Below, in pieces: positions 28,701 to 36,900 of a stretch of DNA of 64,000 nt. How positions within the stretch are numbered: position 1 is the first letter of the stretch; each line of letters begins with the position of its first letter. The notes under the pieces were generated by a model, which was given only the letters and a program-made list of their open reading frames with translations, was not told where the DNA came from and did no database searches. The stretch spans positions 1 through 64,000 of IMG/VR virus record IMGVR_UViG_3300030102_007788, one strand, 5' to 3'. Position numbers and translations under genes: made by a program. This stretch comes from a virus.

Positions 28701-31656
28701 GTAAATAATTTTGCTCAGGGTAGTTGGAGAAATAAGTTTTTAAATCTCCTGCGAAATTTTTAATTTGCGAAACGGGAAAGTATATCAAGTCACTATCTAA
28801 AGATACATTTGAGGCGCTAACACTGTCCACCTCTGAATACTTTCCTGTAGAGTAAGACAATGCAGAAATGTCATGGGTTCCTCCTTGCCCTTCTTTTATG
28901 TTTACTATTCTATAGGTAGAAGAGGTATTGTTTATAGAGTCAGGGTCATCTTTTATTAACGGTTCTATTGACCAGACCAGATTTTGACCAGAGAAATATC
29001 CGCCAGAGTATGGAAAACTGTCGGTAGTTCTATCTCCGTTTACTTCTCTTCCTACTGTAACAGCGTTATTGTCATACCCCGTAATTACATAATCAACAAA
29101 ATTTAATTGATTTCCGGTATATCCAGCAGCTACGTTACCAGCATCTGCGTTAAAGGTATCCGCGCCCTGAATAGCAGGGTCTTCTAAAATCATACCTGAA
29201 TTAAAATAAATTTTTGTGCAAACACCGCTTCCGCTAATCCTAAAATCAGATCTGAATGAGCCAGCTTCTCCGGTTATGGATTCAGCATCTGAGCCATTAA
29301 AAGCTAATGACTGGATTTGAGTTCTTCTTACTCCATCCAGCTCTGTGCTATTTCCTACGTTTTCATTTGAGTAGTCGTAAGTCGGAGTTAAAATAGAAAA
29401 TTTATACTTTTTATTTTTTTCCAAATCTACGGATTGATCTAAAACTACACTGTTTACAGTTGACCTTGCTGCAGCGACAATTTGATTTTCATCAAGCACT
29501 GTACCTCGAGCAACAGTAAGCGGAGTTACCGCATTTGTCCTTCCGCTGTATTTTAGCGGGTTTCTGTTATTATCGTATATAGTTACTACATCCCCGGGTC
29601 GTAGATAAGCTCCTTCAAGTCCAGCTTGGAAAGATACCGTCTCTGTTTCTTGGGATTCACTTGCTATAATCCATTTTGCAAATCTTCGGGCTTGTCCTCG
29701 GCTTGTGCAGCCTAAGGCTGTAGTTTCAAGCTCTCTTATCCCGTATCTTTTAACGGCTTCTTCATCTTCCATGTATTCTATAGCGGGTTGATACCAGTTT
29801 CTCTTATCGTTGTATCTAACTACCGCAACAGTATGGCGAGCTTTTTTGGCTGAGCTGGAATACGTAAAGTTACCATCAACAACATTTGTGTTATTGAAAG
29901 AGTGAACAGCAGACTTAAATTTATCCTGTGTGGAAAAAATACTTCCATTCGTATAGTAGCATATACCGCGAAATACAGATGATAAATCATTTAAAACTTT
30001 ATAAGCTTCTTCTCTGGACGTTATGATATAGTTAATTGTGAACCGTGGCTCAAACCCTCCGTATGTATCATCAACTAGCTCATCACAGTATTGGGCAATC
30101 TCATAAAGCACCCATTTATCTATTTGGTTGGGAGATATGTAGTCACCCAGTCCGTATATTGGATTGGTTATTAAGTCATAAAAACACCAAGCAGGATTAT
30201 CTGTCCACACTTTATCCTTATTAAACTCTCCATTCCATTCTACGGTTGCGTTGGAGCTTAGCCTGCTCCATGTTTTTCCGTTATCTAGGGTGTTTGAGTT
30301 TGTGGCTGTGCCCACTGCTATCCCTTGTACTTTAGTTCCCATGCCCCCAGCGCTAGTTCCGTAGCTTTTTATAATTGGGTTGTAATTGTTAGGGACTTTT
30401 ACTTTCAACAATTTAGTGTCGTAAGCCCTACTTGGAACGCGTGAAAAAGATCTGGCGTCAAACTGAGAGTATACCATGGAAGAGTAGGGGTATCTCAATT
30501 TAGTTCCATAAACCTCTACAATAGAATCCACAAATGATTGATGCCTCAGAAACGAACTCAAAGATTCTGGTGTGGTTCTTACTATGCGGATATTCCAGCC
30601 TTGAAAGCCCTTTTTATCTTGAAACCCCGCTTCAGATAAATCAATTCTTGATGATCTTATATAAGCCTCGTCAACTTTACCTTGAATAGTCTCTTTCTTA
30701 CCTAACTCCCAATTAGAAGATGAATAATGTCCCCCAGCGTTGCTGCTAGTTTTGTTCTGGGAAAACCTTTCGTCAAAAATAGGTTGATAATATATACTGT
30801 AATCAATACTTCTGGCTTTAGTGTCTCCGTACCCAACAGGCTGGGGACTGCGTTTCTTTTTGTACATTTTAGGCCCCGCTTGTATTTGCTCTACCATTGA
30901 CGGGACTTTAATATTTACTATTAACTCGCTGCACTGTTTATTTAAAATAGTATAAGTTTTAGCGTATTTGTCTATAGGTCCTCTTAGGGTTGCTTGTCTT
31001 TCTGCTGTCGGTAAAAGATCTCCTCCTTTTACTTCTGGTCCATATAGTCTCTCTCCAATATTTCTGGATATACTTAAATCTAAAATATCGGTATCAGTCA
31101 TGTTGGCGTAAAGAGGTAAGTTAGTGGAGTCTAGTTTAGGTGTGTTTCCTGTAGGATTACCTATCGTATAACTTACGTTAACTGAAGAAAAATTATAAAA
31201 AGAGCTATCGTCTACTATCGGGATTTCGTTCCAATAGATAGATCTGAGAAAGCCTAAATTTTGAGACTGTTCTGAATCTGTGGGGTCTATTCCTGTAGCT
31301 GTGTAGTGAGTAAACTCAGACCTATAATAACCAGTAACATTATCATTTTTTGTAAAAACATACTCCCCGCTTACGAGGCCTTCAATAGGCCCTTCGGATA
31401 TTAAATCTACTACCTCTGCATAACCTCTTGAAGTAACGGGATCTCCGTCAACCTTAACAGCTGCAACGTCTGTCACTGTTGGTCGGGCCTTCTTCTTTTG
31501 TTTTTTACCACCAAAGCTGATGCCTAACATAGGTTCCAAGCCGCTGGCAGGAGAGTTAGCGTCGCCTCCTAAAACTATTAAATAGATAAGGTAAAACCAA
31601 AATATTATATTTGGACTACTTATTGTTTCGATTAATTTTTTCTTCATTTTAGCCAT
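25750..31656 (-). CDS. Tail tip attachment protein, lambda gpJ-like
   Basis: A 1968-residue protein with the hallmarks of the gpJ/central-fibre family. Early on it has SRGYAEVVDLISEGPIEGLVSG (about residues 77-98), the conserved opening of gpJ. Near residues 600-700 follow RHTVAVVRYNDKRNWYQPAI, GCTSRGQARRFAKW and RPGDVVTIYDNN, the hub domain. The rest is long and beta-rich, presumably fibronectin-like domains and the receptor-contacting end. It follows the gpI homologue with an 8-bp overlap. The first 42 residues include a hydrophobic segment (NIIFWFYLIYLIVLGG) unusual for gpJ; initiation at Met43 is possible, but no good ribosome site precedes it. Confidence 0.88.
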   Translation of the reverse strand: MAKMKKKLIETISSPNIIFWFYLIYLIVLGGDANSPASGLEPMLGISFGGKKQKKKARPTVTDVAAVKVDGDPVTSRGYAEVVDLISEGPIEGLVSGEYVFTKNDNVTGYYRSEFTHYTATGIDPTDSEQSQNLGFLRSIYWNEIPIVDDSSFYNFSSVNVSYTIGNPTGNTPKLDSTNLPLYANMTDTDILDLSISRNIGERLYGPEVKGGDLLPTAERQATLRGPIDKYAKTYTILNKQCSELIVNIKVPSMVEQIQAGPKMYKKKRSPQPVGYGDTKARSIDYSIYYQPIFDERFSQNKTSSNAGGHYSSSNWELGKKETIQGKVDEAYIRSSRIDLSEAGFQDKKGFQGWNIRIVRTTPESLSSFLRHQSFVDSIVEVYGTKLRYPYSSMVYSQFDARSFSRVPSRAYDTKLLKVKVPNNYNPIIKSYGTSAGGMGTKVQGIAVGTATNSNTLDNGKTWSRLSSNATVEWNGEFNKDKVWTDNPAWCFYDLITNPIYGLGDYISPNQIDKWVLYEIAQYCDELVDDTYGGFEPRFTINYIITSREEAYKVLNDLSSVFRGICYYTNGSIFSTQDKFKSAVHSFNNTNVVDGNFTYSSSAKKARHTVAVVRYNDKRNWYQPAIEYMEDEEAVKRYGIRELETTALGCTSRGQARRFAKWIIASESQETETVSFQAGLEGAYLRPGDVVTIYDNNRNPLKYSGRTNAVTPLTVARGTVLDENQIVAAARSTVNSVVLDQSVDLEKNKKYKFSILTPTYDYSNENVGNSTELDGVRRTQIQSLAFNGSDAESITGEAGSFRSDFRISGSGVCTKIYFNSGMILEDPAIQGADTFNADAGNVAAGYTGNQLNFVDYVITGYDNNAVTVGREVNGDRTTDSFPYSGGYFSGQNLVWSIEPLIKDDPDSINNTSSTYRIVNIKEGQGGTHDISALSYSTGKYSEVDSVSASNVSLDSDLIYFPVSQIKNFAGDLKTYFSNYPEQNYLPTTTPSNGVTQSNTNLIEVKADTAYVEGGSLNADTNYQTLLIDFSAAGFRNGINSVNATDNSQPSDSVNLKRTDQQISYSISIITSGDPQILNNWTANGNPRVRYPAGGGTAQYNVGYLVDPVYYNDIRENEVKIITYEEAIADNGYFNLISDSSESEDVLEQYKRLNYETLITEAKVTYVVIYPISDMGTIGYGLMSALDLTSSTSFKSSVAALNLNQLKVLDEEGLAVGDSQSMFSIEEQEPSFQWKISAESSIYNRPEEESPIYKQYPLTFNSSQINYRITVRKPSKPDTPNAPNEHIYFEFTGYNDPAAEPSFTLTSDVNNPDVISDLRGNSAVFPASIGNTLGQKYENVGPDEKSTFYKVPSSGLVVRDSNEYPLRKFDLVVEPQDQFGTTAADNPVYANTIGPDGEKFIDSSVGEGDDNFLMGGAYDLIGVNIEPPSGMFFAIDPLPDREGSVRYLTNRNAAENNYPYLASIKLIRDSLEVGIAPVTTLAGDTTVDEETFDRFFNNIEGVVFYYTTGDNSQVFDSESDRQSSSNLAPDFKLNIKATKENGDAIAKTDENIKNNRTSQIAADGTAFDGLVTIDSSYASHQGAGDGQGNNPKPYLIYRSFYELGDGDNLERFIIPFPIGLEADNINITMGFYDTLSYNRAFVEDDDIIRFSSYTEGNTTYKVPKILQDVDINFSTLPKSSETKYTVEGASLAGDAEGAFLNSLGTPIFIPQYNLNSLAASSLSSVGWGEVTIAHTPLEAIITQVPVQFSNLAETDKPDAEKYKNNAGQGLVPTVPLRVYHGGGEVVEQLVSRTVGDVKKVSPNATPTMTKGIVDLNGIQCYVQVVSVNETEKNEFNYKARVYDKGDDENFSVGSHIGHVRTFILSVPFLNQNLNPDLYSVRAEIEAPNSSGGKRNDTGLSYLGSNTISSYEVQKREDSFLIMITQRRARLKNYKSLGLISSDLGGMTNAVSVAQAGGLRIKFAVYADLE

Positions 31657-32392
31657 TCCAGTTTGATGGATTTACTGCTTGAGGTACGTTGTATTTCAAT
31701 CCGTAATCTGTTCTTCCCCAGTGACTGTTAAAATTAACTCCTGCGTCGACATCCACCACGTCGGAGCTTGATTGAATTACATGACTACCAACTAAAAGTC
31801 TACCGTAGCCAACAAAAACTGGCCCTCCTTCCCTAATTGTGTTTTCAGGACCATTGAACAAGTAAGACTTACCTCCTTGCTGCTCTATTTCTCTAAAATC
31901 TCCAAATTTTGGCATCGGAGTAAGCAAATTTGTAATACCTGCCGCTACAAGGCCAACACCGCCCATAAAGACCGCTTGAGCCATAAAGTTACCTCCTTGC
32001 ATTAACGCGCCGAAACCTCCTGCCATACCCACTCCGGTTGCCATTAAACCAATACCTACAATGACCGGAATCCAATCTGAGGCCCCTTCAATTACAGGCA
32101 CAATATCAATTGTTTCTAAATTAGATTTTTTAACTATTAACTCTGAAGACGCAAGGCCTTCTAGCGTGTTTATATCCTTACTTTCATCGTAAGAAATGTC
32201 TTTTTCGTTTATTAAGACTCTGTATTTTATATTTTTCTTATCGTTTTCTATAAGGTGTTTGTACAGCTTTCTGCAATTAGACTCGATTGCCCGAATCGCC
32301 TCATCAACACTGGACACCGATAAACTCCATTCCGATTTACCTATCTGCTCGCCAAGTATACCGTGTATTTTAATGCTAGTTAAATTGCTCAT
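31649..32392 (-). CDS. Tail tip assembly protein, lambda gpI-like
   Basis: A 247-residue protein. The first 85 residues have the ubiquitin-like fold pattern of gpI (IKIHGILGEQIGKSEWSLSV). A Gly/Ala-rich hydrophobic stretch (residues 105-160) follows, then the family signature around residues 178-205: SYLFNGPENTIREGGPV followed by GYGRLLVGS. gpI helps assemble the tail tip with gpK and gpL and is not kept in the mature virion in lambda. Gene order L-K-I-J is exactly that of lambda. It overlaps the K-like gene upstream (17 bp) and the J-like gene downstream. Confidence 0.85.
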   Translation of the reverse strand: MSNLTSIKIHGILGEQIGKSEWSLSVSSVDEAIRAIESNCRKLYKHLIENDKKNIKYRVLINEKDISYDESKDINTLEGLASSELIVKKSNLETIDIVPVIEGASDWIPVIVGIGLMATGVGMAGGFGALMQGGNFMAQAVFMGGVGLVAAGITNLLTPMPKFGDFREIEQQGGKSYLFNGPENTIREGGPVFVGYGRLLVGSHVIQSSSDVVDVDAGVNFNSHWGRTDYGLKYNVPQAVNPSNWNG

Positions 32393-33116
32393 TTCTGTAT
32401 ATTTTGTAAATTTTACTAATTCTTTTATTCGACATTTTTTCTATAGTCACGTCTCTATTTCTAGGTCTATGGATCATAGAATTGTCCCCTAAATAAATGC
32501 CAACATGATTTCCAAGTCTGCCCGGAAGCATTTTAAAAAGAAGTATGTCGTGCTTTTTAGCTTGGGAAAAGTTATCTATTTTAAACCAGTTCTCTTTAGT
32601 GTTTAAATTAGTTTCTACTATCTCTTCTATTAGGTTGGGTTTGACTTCGTACCAGTTTTCTTTTCTGCCAGTTTCAGGGTCCTCTAGGGTTATGTTTAAA
32701 TTATTGTAGTAGTTCACTACAAAATTGTAACAGTCTGAAATTCCCATCTTAAAAGGCTCATTGCATATATATGTTTTTTCTTTTTTTGGGTCAAATATAG
32801 AAAAGGAGTCTTCTGTTACGTTGTAGAGAATAAAAATTAATGAGTGTCCTAAGCTATTTATTAAATCATAAGAAGAGAAGTCTTTTGTTCCATCTGTATG
32901 GGAGTGATATACTGCAATTATTTTACCTAACCTCCCAGCTTTAAGATAATCTTTAGGGGATATGGAAAAATTATTATTAGGATTTTCTGAGAAATTTTTG
33001 CACGGGAAAACGTCTATCTCGTTATTTTTTTCGAAAACAAATCCACACGCTTCCTTAGGTTGTTCATCTAAGGAAAATGACTTTATTTTCTCTTTAATTT
33101 TTTCTAAAAATAACAT
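32376..33116 (-). CDS. Tail tip assembly protein, lambda gpK-like: JAB + NlpC/P60
   Basis: A 246-residue two-domain protein. The N-terminal JAB/MPN domain has Glu22 (EACGFVF) and the metal motif His71-Ser-His73 with Asp84 (HSHTDG, later SSYDL). The C-terminal NlpC/P60 domain has Cys129 in DCYNFV, His204 in GNHVGIYLG and His216 in MIHRP. Both active sites therefore look intact. In lambda, gpK is needed for tail tip assembly, and the peptidase domain may also help the tip through peptidoglycan. It lies 3 bp after the gpL-like gene. Confidence 0.87.
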   Translation of the reverse strand: MLFLEKIKEKIKSFSLDEQPKEACGFVFEKNNEIDVFPCKNFSENPNNNFSISPKDYLKAGRLGKIIAVYHSHTDGTKDFSSYDLINSLGHSLIFILYNVTEDSFSIFDPKKEKTYICNEPFKMGISDCYNFVVNYYNNLNITLEDPETGRKENWYEVKPNLIEEIVETNLNTKENWFKIDNFSQAKKHDILLFKMLPGRLGNHVGIYLGDNSMIHRPRNRDVTIEKMSNKRISKIYKIYRNEQFN

Positions 33117-33119
33117 AAA

Positions 33120-34436
33120 TTATCCACCTCTTGAAATTTTCTTGGCCGCAGGGAACCCTCCGAAAGGTAATTCACCTGCTGGTATTTCGCAGCCGCCTTT
33201 GTTGATATTGACTGATCCGCCCTGAGGGTAAAGGGCGCTTTTTGTAGCTCCCCATCTTAAGCGACATCCCTGAAGTGTTTTAGAACATTGATCAGCAGCC
33301 CAAAAATTCTTGTTAGGTGGGGGTTTTGGGGTCCCTCCGTCTCTTTGTTTTAAGGTTCTCCTGCAGACAAAGTAGTATTTTACTTTTGTGGTTTCATCTA
33401 CGGTATATACATAGTTGCCGGGATCGTAATCTTCGTTAGCACTGTAAAGGCCTTTATCTTTTTTATGAAAATTTTCTGCAGCTATAGTTTGATTTCCAGC
33501 CTCCCTCCATATACTTAGATCTGCGTCAGTGGCAGCGGGGGGAGCATTCTTTAACATCCCTATATTTTTAATATTGTCATTTTCTTGGTCGGTTTTTCCA
33601 TCTGCTCTAAGAGTATCGAGACCAGCTCTTTCTAGTAAGGGTAGATTTTCACCATCAGCTTCGCCGTTTATATACTTTTCCCATTTTTCAAGTTCAGGAT
33701 CGTTGTACGGATGCTGATACCAACAGCCTAAACCTCTATATTGCCAAGAGCATTTATCGGCTAGTATTGTTCTTTTTGGAAGTTTGATATTTTCCAAGTC
33801 TAATACAGAGCTTAATTGATATACCAAATTTGCTTTATTCTCCGTTTGTTTTCTTTCTATGAAATAAACATCGCTTGGTAGGTAAGCAAACGGGTCAGGT
33901 TCATATCCGTCAGGTAAAGAATTGGTATGCGCTCCGATTGCGGCTTCCTTGCTAATTCCAAAGTTAGACGAGTCCAAATATTTTGCAAAGGTCCTCTTTC
34001 TTGTCACTTTTGCTCCTACAATATCTCCCATTTTTCTTATTTGATATTTTAAGAAATTTAATTGACTGATTCCGTCTTCTGTATTGGTCGCTAAACTAAG
34101 AGTAGGTTGTGGGGTACTGCCTTTAGTTGTGGATTCAAAACCTTCAGCCATAATCGGCGCCGGGAAGAAAGCTTTACCTTGCCAAGTGATATAAGAATTG
34201 AAAACTTTTATATTATTGTGAAACCTTAGAATACCTCCTTCAACTTGTGATCTGTCTGTTAACCCTAGTTCTTGGGCGTCTTTTTCTAGATCTATGCTTA
34301 AATCTTTTGCTAATGACCGAATATCGATTTCGAATAAGGTTATGATGGAAGAAGGGGTTAAGTTAGATAGCTCCGCATTTAGAGACCTTATAGAGTTTCT
34401 ACTTTGAGCTGCGTTTCTTGTGTCGTAATCTGGCAT
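33120..34436 (-). CDS. Tail tip protein, lambda gpL-like with Fe-S cysteines
   Basis: A 438-residue protein, longer than lambda gpL (about 230) because of an Asp/Ala-rich insertion between the cysteine pairs. Conserved parts include the N-terminal LTPSSIITLFEIDI and a central LSFLKYQ-type region. Four cysteines lie in two pairs, KCSWQYRGLGC (near residue 232) and QCSKTLQGCRLRWG (near residue 396). This is the arrangement of the gpL C-terminal iron-sulphur domain. It follows the M-like gene by 1 bp. The insertion around residues 245-390 includes a segment resembling a carbohydrate-binding module (YSANEDYDPGNYVYT, then CRRTL), which is a guess. Confidence 0.8.
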   Translation of the reverse strand: MPDYDTRNAAQSRNSIRSLNAELSNLTPSSIITLFEIDIRSLAKDLSIDLEKDAQELGLTDRSQVEGGILRFHNNIKVFNSYITWQGKAFFPAPIMAEGFESTTKGSTPQPTLSLATNTEDGISQLNFLKYQIRKMGDIVGAKVTRKRTFAKYLDSSNFGISKEAAIGAHTNSLPDGYEPDPFAYLPSDVYFIERKQTENKANLVYQLSSVLDLENIKLPKRTILADKCSWQYRGLGCWYQHPYNDPELEKWEKYINGEADGENLPLLERAGLDTLRADGKTDQENDNIKNIGMLKNAPPAATDADLSIWREAGNQTIAAENFHKKDKGLYSANEDYDPGNYVYTVDETTKVKYYFVCRRTLKQRDGGTPKPPPNKNFWAADQCSKTLQGCRLRWGATKSALYPQGGSVNINKGGCEIPAGELPFGGFPAAKKISRGG

Positions 34437-34437
34437 T

Positions 34438-35022
34438 TTAATTATTGGTTTCTACGAAAGATGCTTTAATACTATGGTTGTCAACAAAAGCAAAAGACGA
34501 AGAAAAGTTAGAGCAGTAGAACCTTTTTTTATAGCCTCCGTCGGCGTATACTGCGGGTAGATGCTGGACAACAAAACTTTCAACCCCTTTTCGGGCTCTT
34601 AAAAAGTGCATTATTGCTTTAGTCTCCTTGTCTGTTCTCATGTCAAAAGAAACATCGAGTTTCATTAGGGAGTTGTTTATTCCATCTGGAATTCGTTGTT
34701 CGTAACCGTTTTGAAAAACTACTGTGTTGGTTTTTGGTTGAAAATTGGTGGTAGCATTGTAAGAAGGAATCCAGATGAACTGAGGCACTTTTTGCGCTCC
34801 TGCAATTTCTGAATTGCCTAAATGCTCTGTATACCCTCCCCAGAACTCAGTATTTGTAACAGCTGTGTTTAGTGGCACAGCCTTTAAAGCGTAATAATAC
34901 TTTACCGTTTTGGGTATTAAACCGGAGGGTCTTAGTAGTTCTTGCACTAAAACTATGTCGTTTTTAGCGTAAGTCCTATTCAGTCTGTGTAGGTCAATAT
35001 CGTATATGCTGTCAGTTGCCAT
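34438..35022 (-). CDS. Minor tail protein, lambda gpM-like
   Basis: A 194-residue protein starting at the ATG at 35022 (MATDSIYD), which has AAGGAAA directly before it. A longer reading frame exists to 35127 but would overlap the divergent gene and both promoter motifs, so it was rejected. The C-terminal half carries the gpM-type pattern GYEQRIPDGINN and MRTDKETKAIMHFLRARKG. First gene of the tail-tip operon M-L-K-I-J; gpM is part of the tip near the end of the tail tube. Confidence 0.75.
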   Translation of the reverse strand: MATDSIYDIDLHRLNRTYAKNDIVLVQELLRPSGLIPKTVKYYYALKAVPLNTAVTNTEFWGGYTEHLGNSEIAGAQKVPQFIWIPSYNATTNFQPKTNTVVFQNGYEQRIPDGINNSLMKLDVSFDMRTDKETKAIMHFLRARKGVESFVVQHLPAVYADGGYKKRFYCSNFSSSFAFVDNHSIKASFVETNN

Positions 35023-35043
35023 TTTCCTTGTACCTTTATTATT

Positions 35044-35053
35044 ATAATACACT
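35044..35053 (-). promoter_or_regulatory. AGTGTAATAT-type promoter motif for the tail-tip operon
   Basis: On the minus strand AGTGTATTAT lies 21 bp before the ATG at 35022. It is one of a divergent pair of motif copies in a 61-bp gap between two structural operons, the right place for a promoter. Confidence 0.5.
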
Positions 35054-35061
35054 GAAAAAAG

Positions 35062-35071
35062 AGTGTAAAAT
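35062..35071 (+). promoter_or_regulatory. AGTGTAATAT-type promoter motif before the 35084 gene
   Basis: AGTGTAAAAT lies 12 bp before the ATG at 35084, one mismatch from the consensus. It is back to back with the minus-strand copy at 35044-35053. Confidence 0.55.
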
Positions 35072-35083
35072 AAAGATAAGGTA

Positions 35084-35962
35084 ATGTTAGGTAGAATTAC
35101 AAGGGAAGCTGAAAAGCTCACAATCAACGGTAGCGGAATAGAAGGAATTCAATCCTTATCGGCTTCTTATAGCTCTGTAGCCAAACCAGTAATAGGATTG
35201 GGCGTAAAGCCTGAGATTTCAGCAGATCCTCACAGTTCTTTTGGGTATTATCCAGAGGGGCCACAGCAGGCTTCTTTGCAGGTAAACACCTTAATGACTC
35301 ATTTTTTACCAAATCCTGATGAATTTAGCAGTTATAAGTCCCGAGACCCGCTCCAAAATTATACAGGTCAGTTTCCTTTTAGCGGAATTATAGACCATGG
35401 GACTAAAAAGTTCTATTTTACAGAGGGATACTTGGAGACTTACTCTGTTAGTTGTGGAATTGGAGAAATACCTCAAAGCTCAACAAGTGCAGTTATTTAT
35501 GGCAATTTTGGCACCGGAGCTAAATTTGATTCGTGGCAGCAGTATAATGATGGAGTAACGAGCCCAAACCTTAATATAGCAAGTTATGGGTCTATGGAAA
35601 TTAATCTAGACACTTTTACAACCAACCGAGTAAATTCTTTTAATGTAAATATTGCCACACCTAGAATTCCTTTATATGCAATAGGTATCGACCAGCCTAC
35701 TGGAGTAATCGCTGGCACACCAATCGAAGTTAATGTAAATTTTCAAATTGAAGCTGATGATTACGAAATAAAAAATATGCGCCTGAGCCCCGGCGAAACA
35801 GTTTTCAAAAATACAATAATAACTTTGAAAGAAAACAATTCTCACAATATATTAATTAGGTACTCTTTTGATAACATGTTGTTATCCTCGGAGTCCTTTA
35901 ATGGAAGTAACAATTCAAACGCTACCGTTGATTTTAATTTAAGATCTTTCATTTTAAGGTAA
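35084..35962 (+). CDS. Tail-tube-fold-like structural protein A
   Basis: A 292-residue protein, first of three consecutive structural proteins that share a two-halved plan. Each half begins with a strand, then has a pattern of the type xEGYLxTYSVxxGxxxxxxxSAxxxG (here near residue 120) and ends in long strands. The same pattern occurs in the tail-tube-like proteins at 13428 and 14880 (GFLSSYSTEG). This suggests a tail-tube or tail-tip ring fold, duplicated internally. The ribosome site is GATAAGGTA. It is likely a virion component; its place is not known. Confidence 0.55.
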   Translation: MLGRITREAEKLTINGSGIEGIQSLSASYSSVAKPVIGLGVKPEISADPHSSFGYYPEGPQQASLQVNTLMTHFLPNPDEFSSYKSRDPLQNYTGQFPFSGIIDHGTKKFYFTEGYLETYSVSCGIGEIPQSSTSAVIYGNFGTGAKFDSWQQYNDGVTSPNLNIASYGSMEINLDTFTTNRVNSFNVNIATPRIPLYAIGIDQPTGVIAGTPIEVNVNFQIEADDYEIKNMRLSPGETVFKNTIITLKENNSHNILIRYSFDNMLLSSESFNGSNNSNATVDFNLRSFILR

Positions 35963-35965
35963 AAA

Positions 35966-35976
35966 TAGTGTAATAT
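35966..35976 (+). promoter_or_regulatory. AGTGTAATAT promoter motif before the 35988 gene
   Basis: TAGTGTAATAT ends 11 bp before the ATG at 35988 and partly lies after the previous stop codon. The 19-bp block 35959-35977 is identical to the one before the tape measure gene. Confidence 0.6.
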
Positions 35977-35987
35977 CAAAAAAGGTT

Positions 35988-36899
35988 ATGGCAAGAATAT
36001 TTTACGATAAGGCTCCGGTTGAAATTCAGGTGGGTACCTACAGGGAAACCCTGATAGCGACTGACTGTAGCATAAACTTCAATAACTCTCAGTCCCCTAT
36101 CTATTCTGTTGGTAAAAAAGGGCCTATCGGCCAGTTTCCTTCGGCAGCAAGAGCTGGAGACATGTCTTTTAATTTCTTAACCACAATAACAGGAAATTTT
36201 GATTCTATAGTGGGAGTTTCTACATCTACTCAGGGTAATATTATTAACTACCTAGCAGATGCAATTAAAAATTCAACAGATTCTGAGGCCAGCGGAGTTA
36301 TTGTAAAATGCGCAGGAGTAAGTGGCGTTGGTTTTCTTAATTCTTACAGTTTTAATACTACGGCTAATAGCATTTCCTCTTCTAGCGCAGCATTCACTCT
36401 TTTTGGGTCAGGTACGCAGCTGCCTGTTAGTGGGAGATTGAGCGGTATTAGTGCTGGAGTTGGTATAGGTGGAACTGAAGCAAGTACAGTTACAACAGGT
36501 ATTGCTCATGGTAGGTTTACAACTATGCCAGCAGCTTTAAATACAAAGTTGTATGATGACACTACTGCCGAAAATCCCGCCACTGCAACAATTTATAGTG
36601 CAGATTATTCTATAAGTTTTAATCATAACCCAATTTATAAAATTGGTCAAGAATTTCCCACCACAACATTTTATACAAACGCTTCTGAATCTTTAAACGT
36701 TTCTGAAGACCTTTTCAACTCTGGATTAAAATTTGATGAAACTGCGGCTAGTTACAATCTTGAAATAAAAGGGTTGGCCGGGGCCGGTACTCTAGGTATG
36801 AAGGTAAGGGTTAAAGATGCAAAGCAAATTAGCACTTCAGCAAGTGTGGGATTAGATGATATTATCAGAACTCAAAAATCCTTAACCGCGGTTTATTAA
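35988..36899 (+). CDS. Tail-tube-fold-like structural protein B
   Basis: A 303-residue beta-rich protein. It shares with its neighbours the half-domain signature (GFLNSYSFNTTANSISSSSA near residue 112) and a second-half strand (YSADYSISFNHNPIYKIGQE, near residue 203). The N-terminus (MARIFYDKAPVEIQVG) resembles the start of the two tail-tube-like proteins. AAAAAAGG precedes the ATG. It probably forms part of the virion, perhaps a tail ring or head decoration; no enzymatic motif is visible. Confidence 0.55.
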   Translation: MARIFYDKAPVEIQVGTYRETLIATDCSINFNNSQSPIYSVGKKGPIGQFPSAARAGDMSFNFLTTITGNFDSIVGVSTSTQGNIINYLADAIKNSTDSEASGVIVKCAGVSGVGFLNSYSFNTTANSISSSSAAFTLFGSGTQLPVSGRLSGISAGVGIGGTEASTVTTGIAHGRFTTMPAALNTKLYDDTTAENPATATIYSADYSISFNHNPIYKIGQEFPTTTFYTNASESLNVSEDLFNSGLKFDETAASYNLEIKGLAGAGTLGMKVRVKDAKQISTSASVGLDDIIRTQKSLTAVY

Positions 36900-36900
36900 T

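Noticed and set aside
35023-35127. N-terminal extension of the gpM-like gene to 35127
   Set aside because: It would overlap the divergent gene and its promoter motifs; a strong ribosome site (AAGGAAA) precedes the ATG at 35022.
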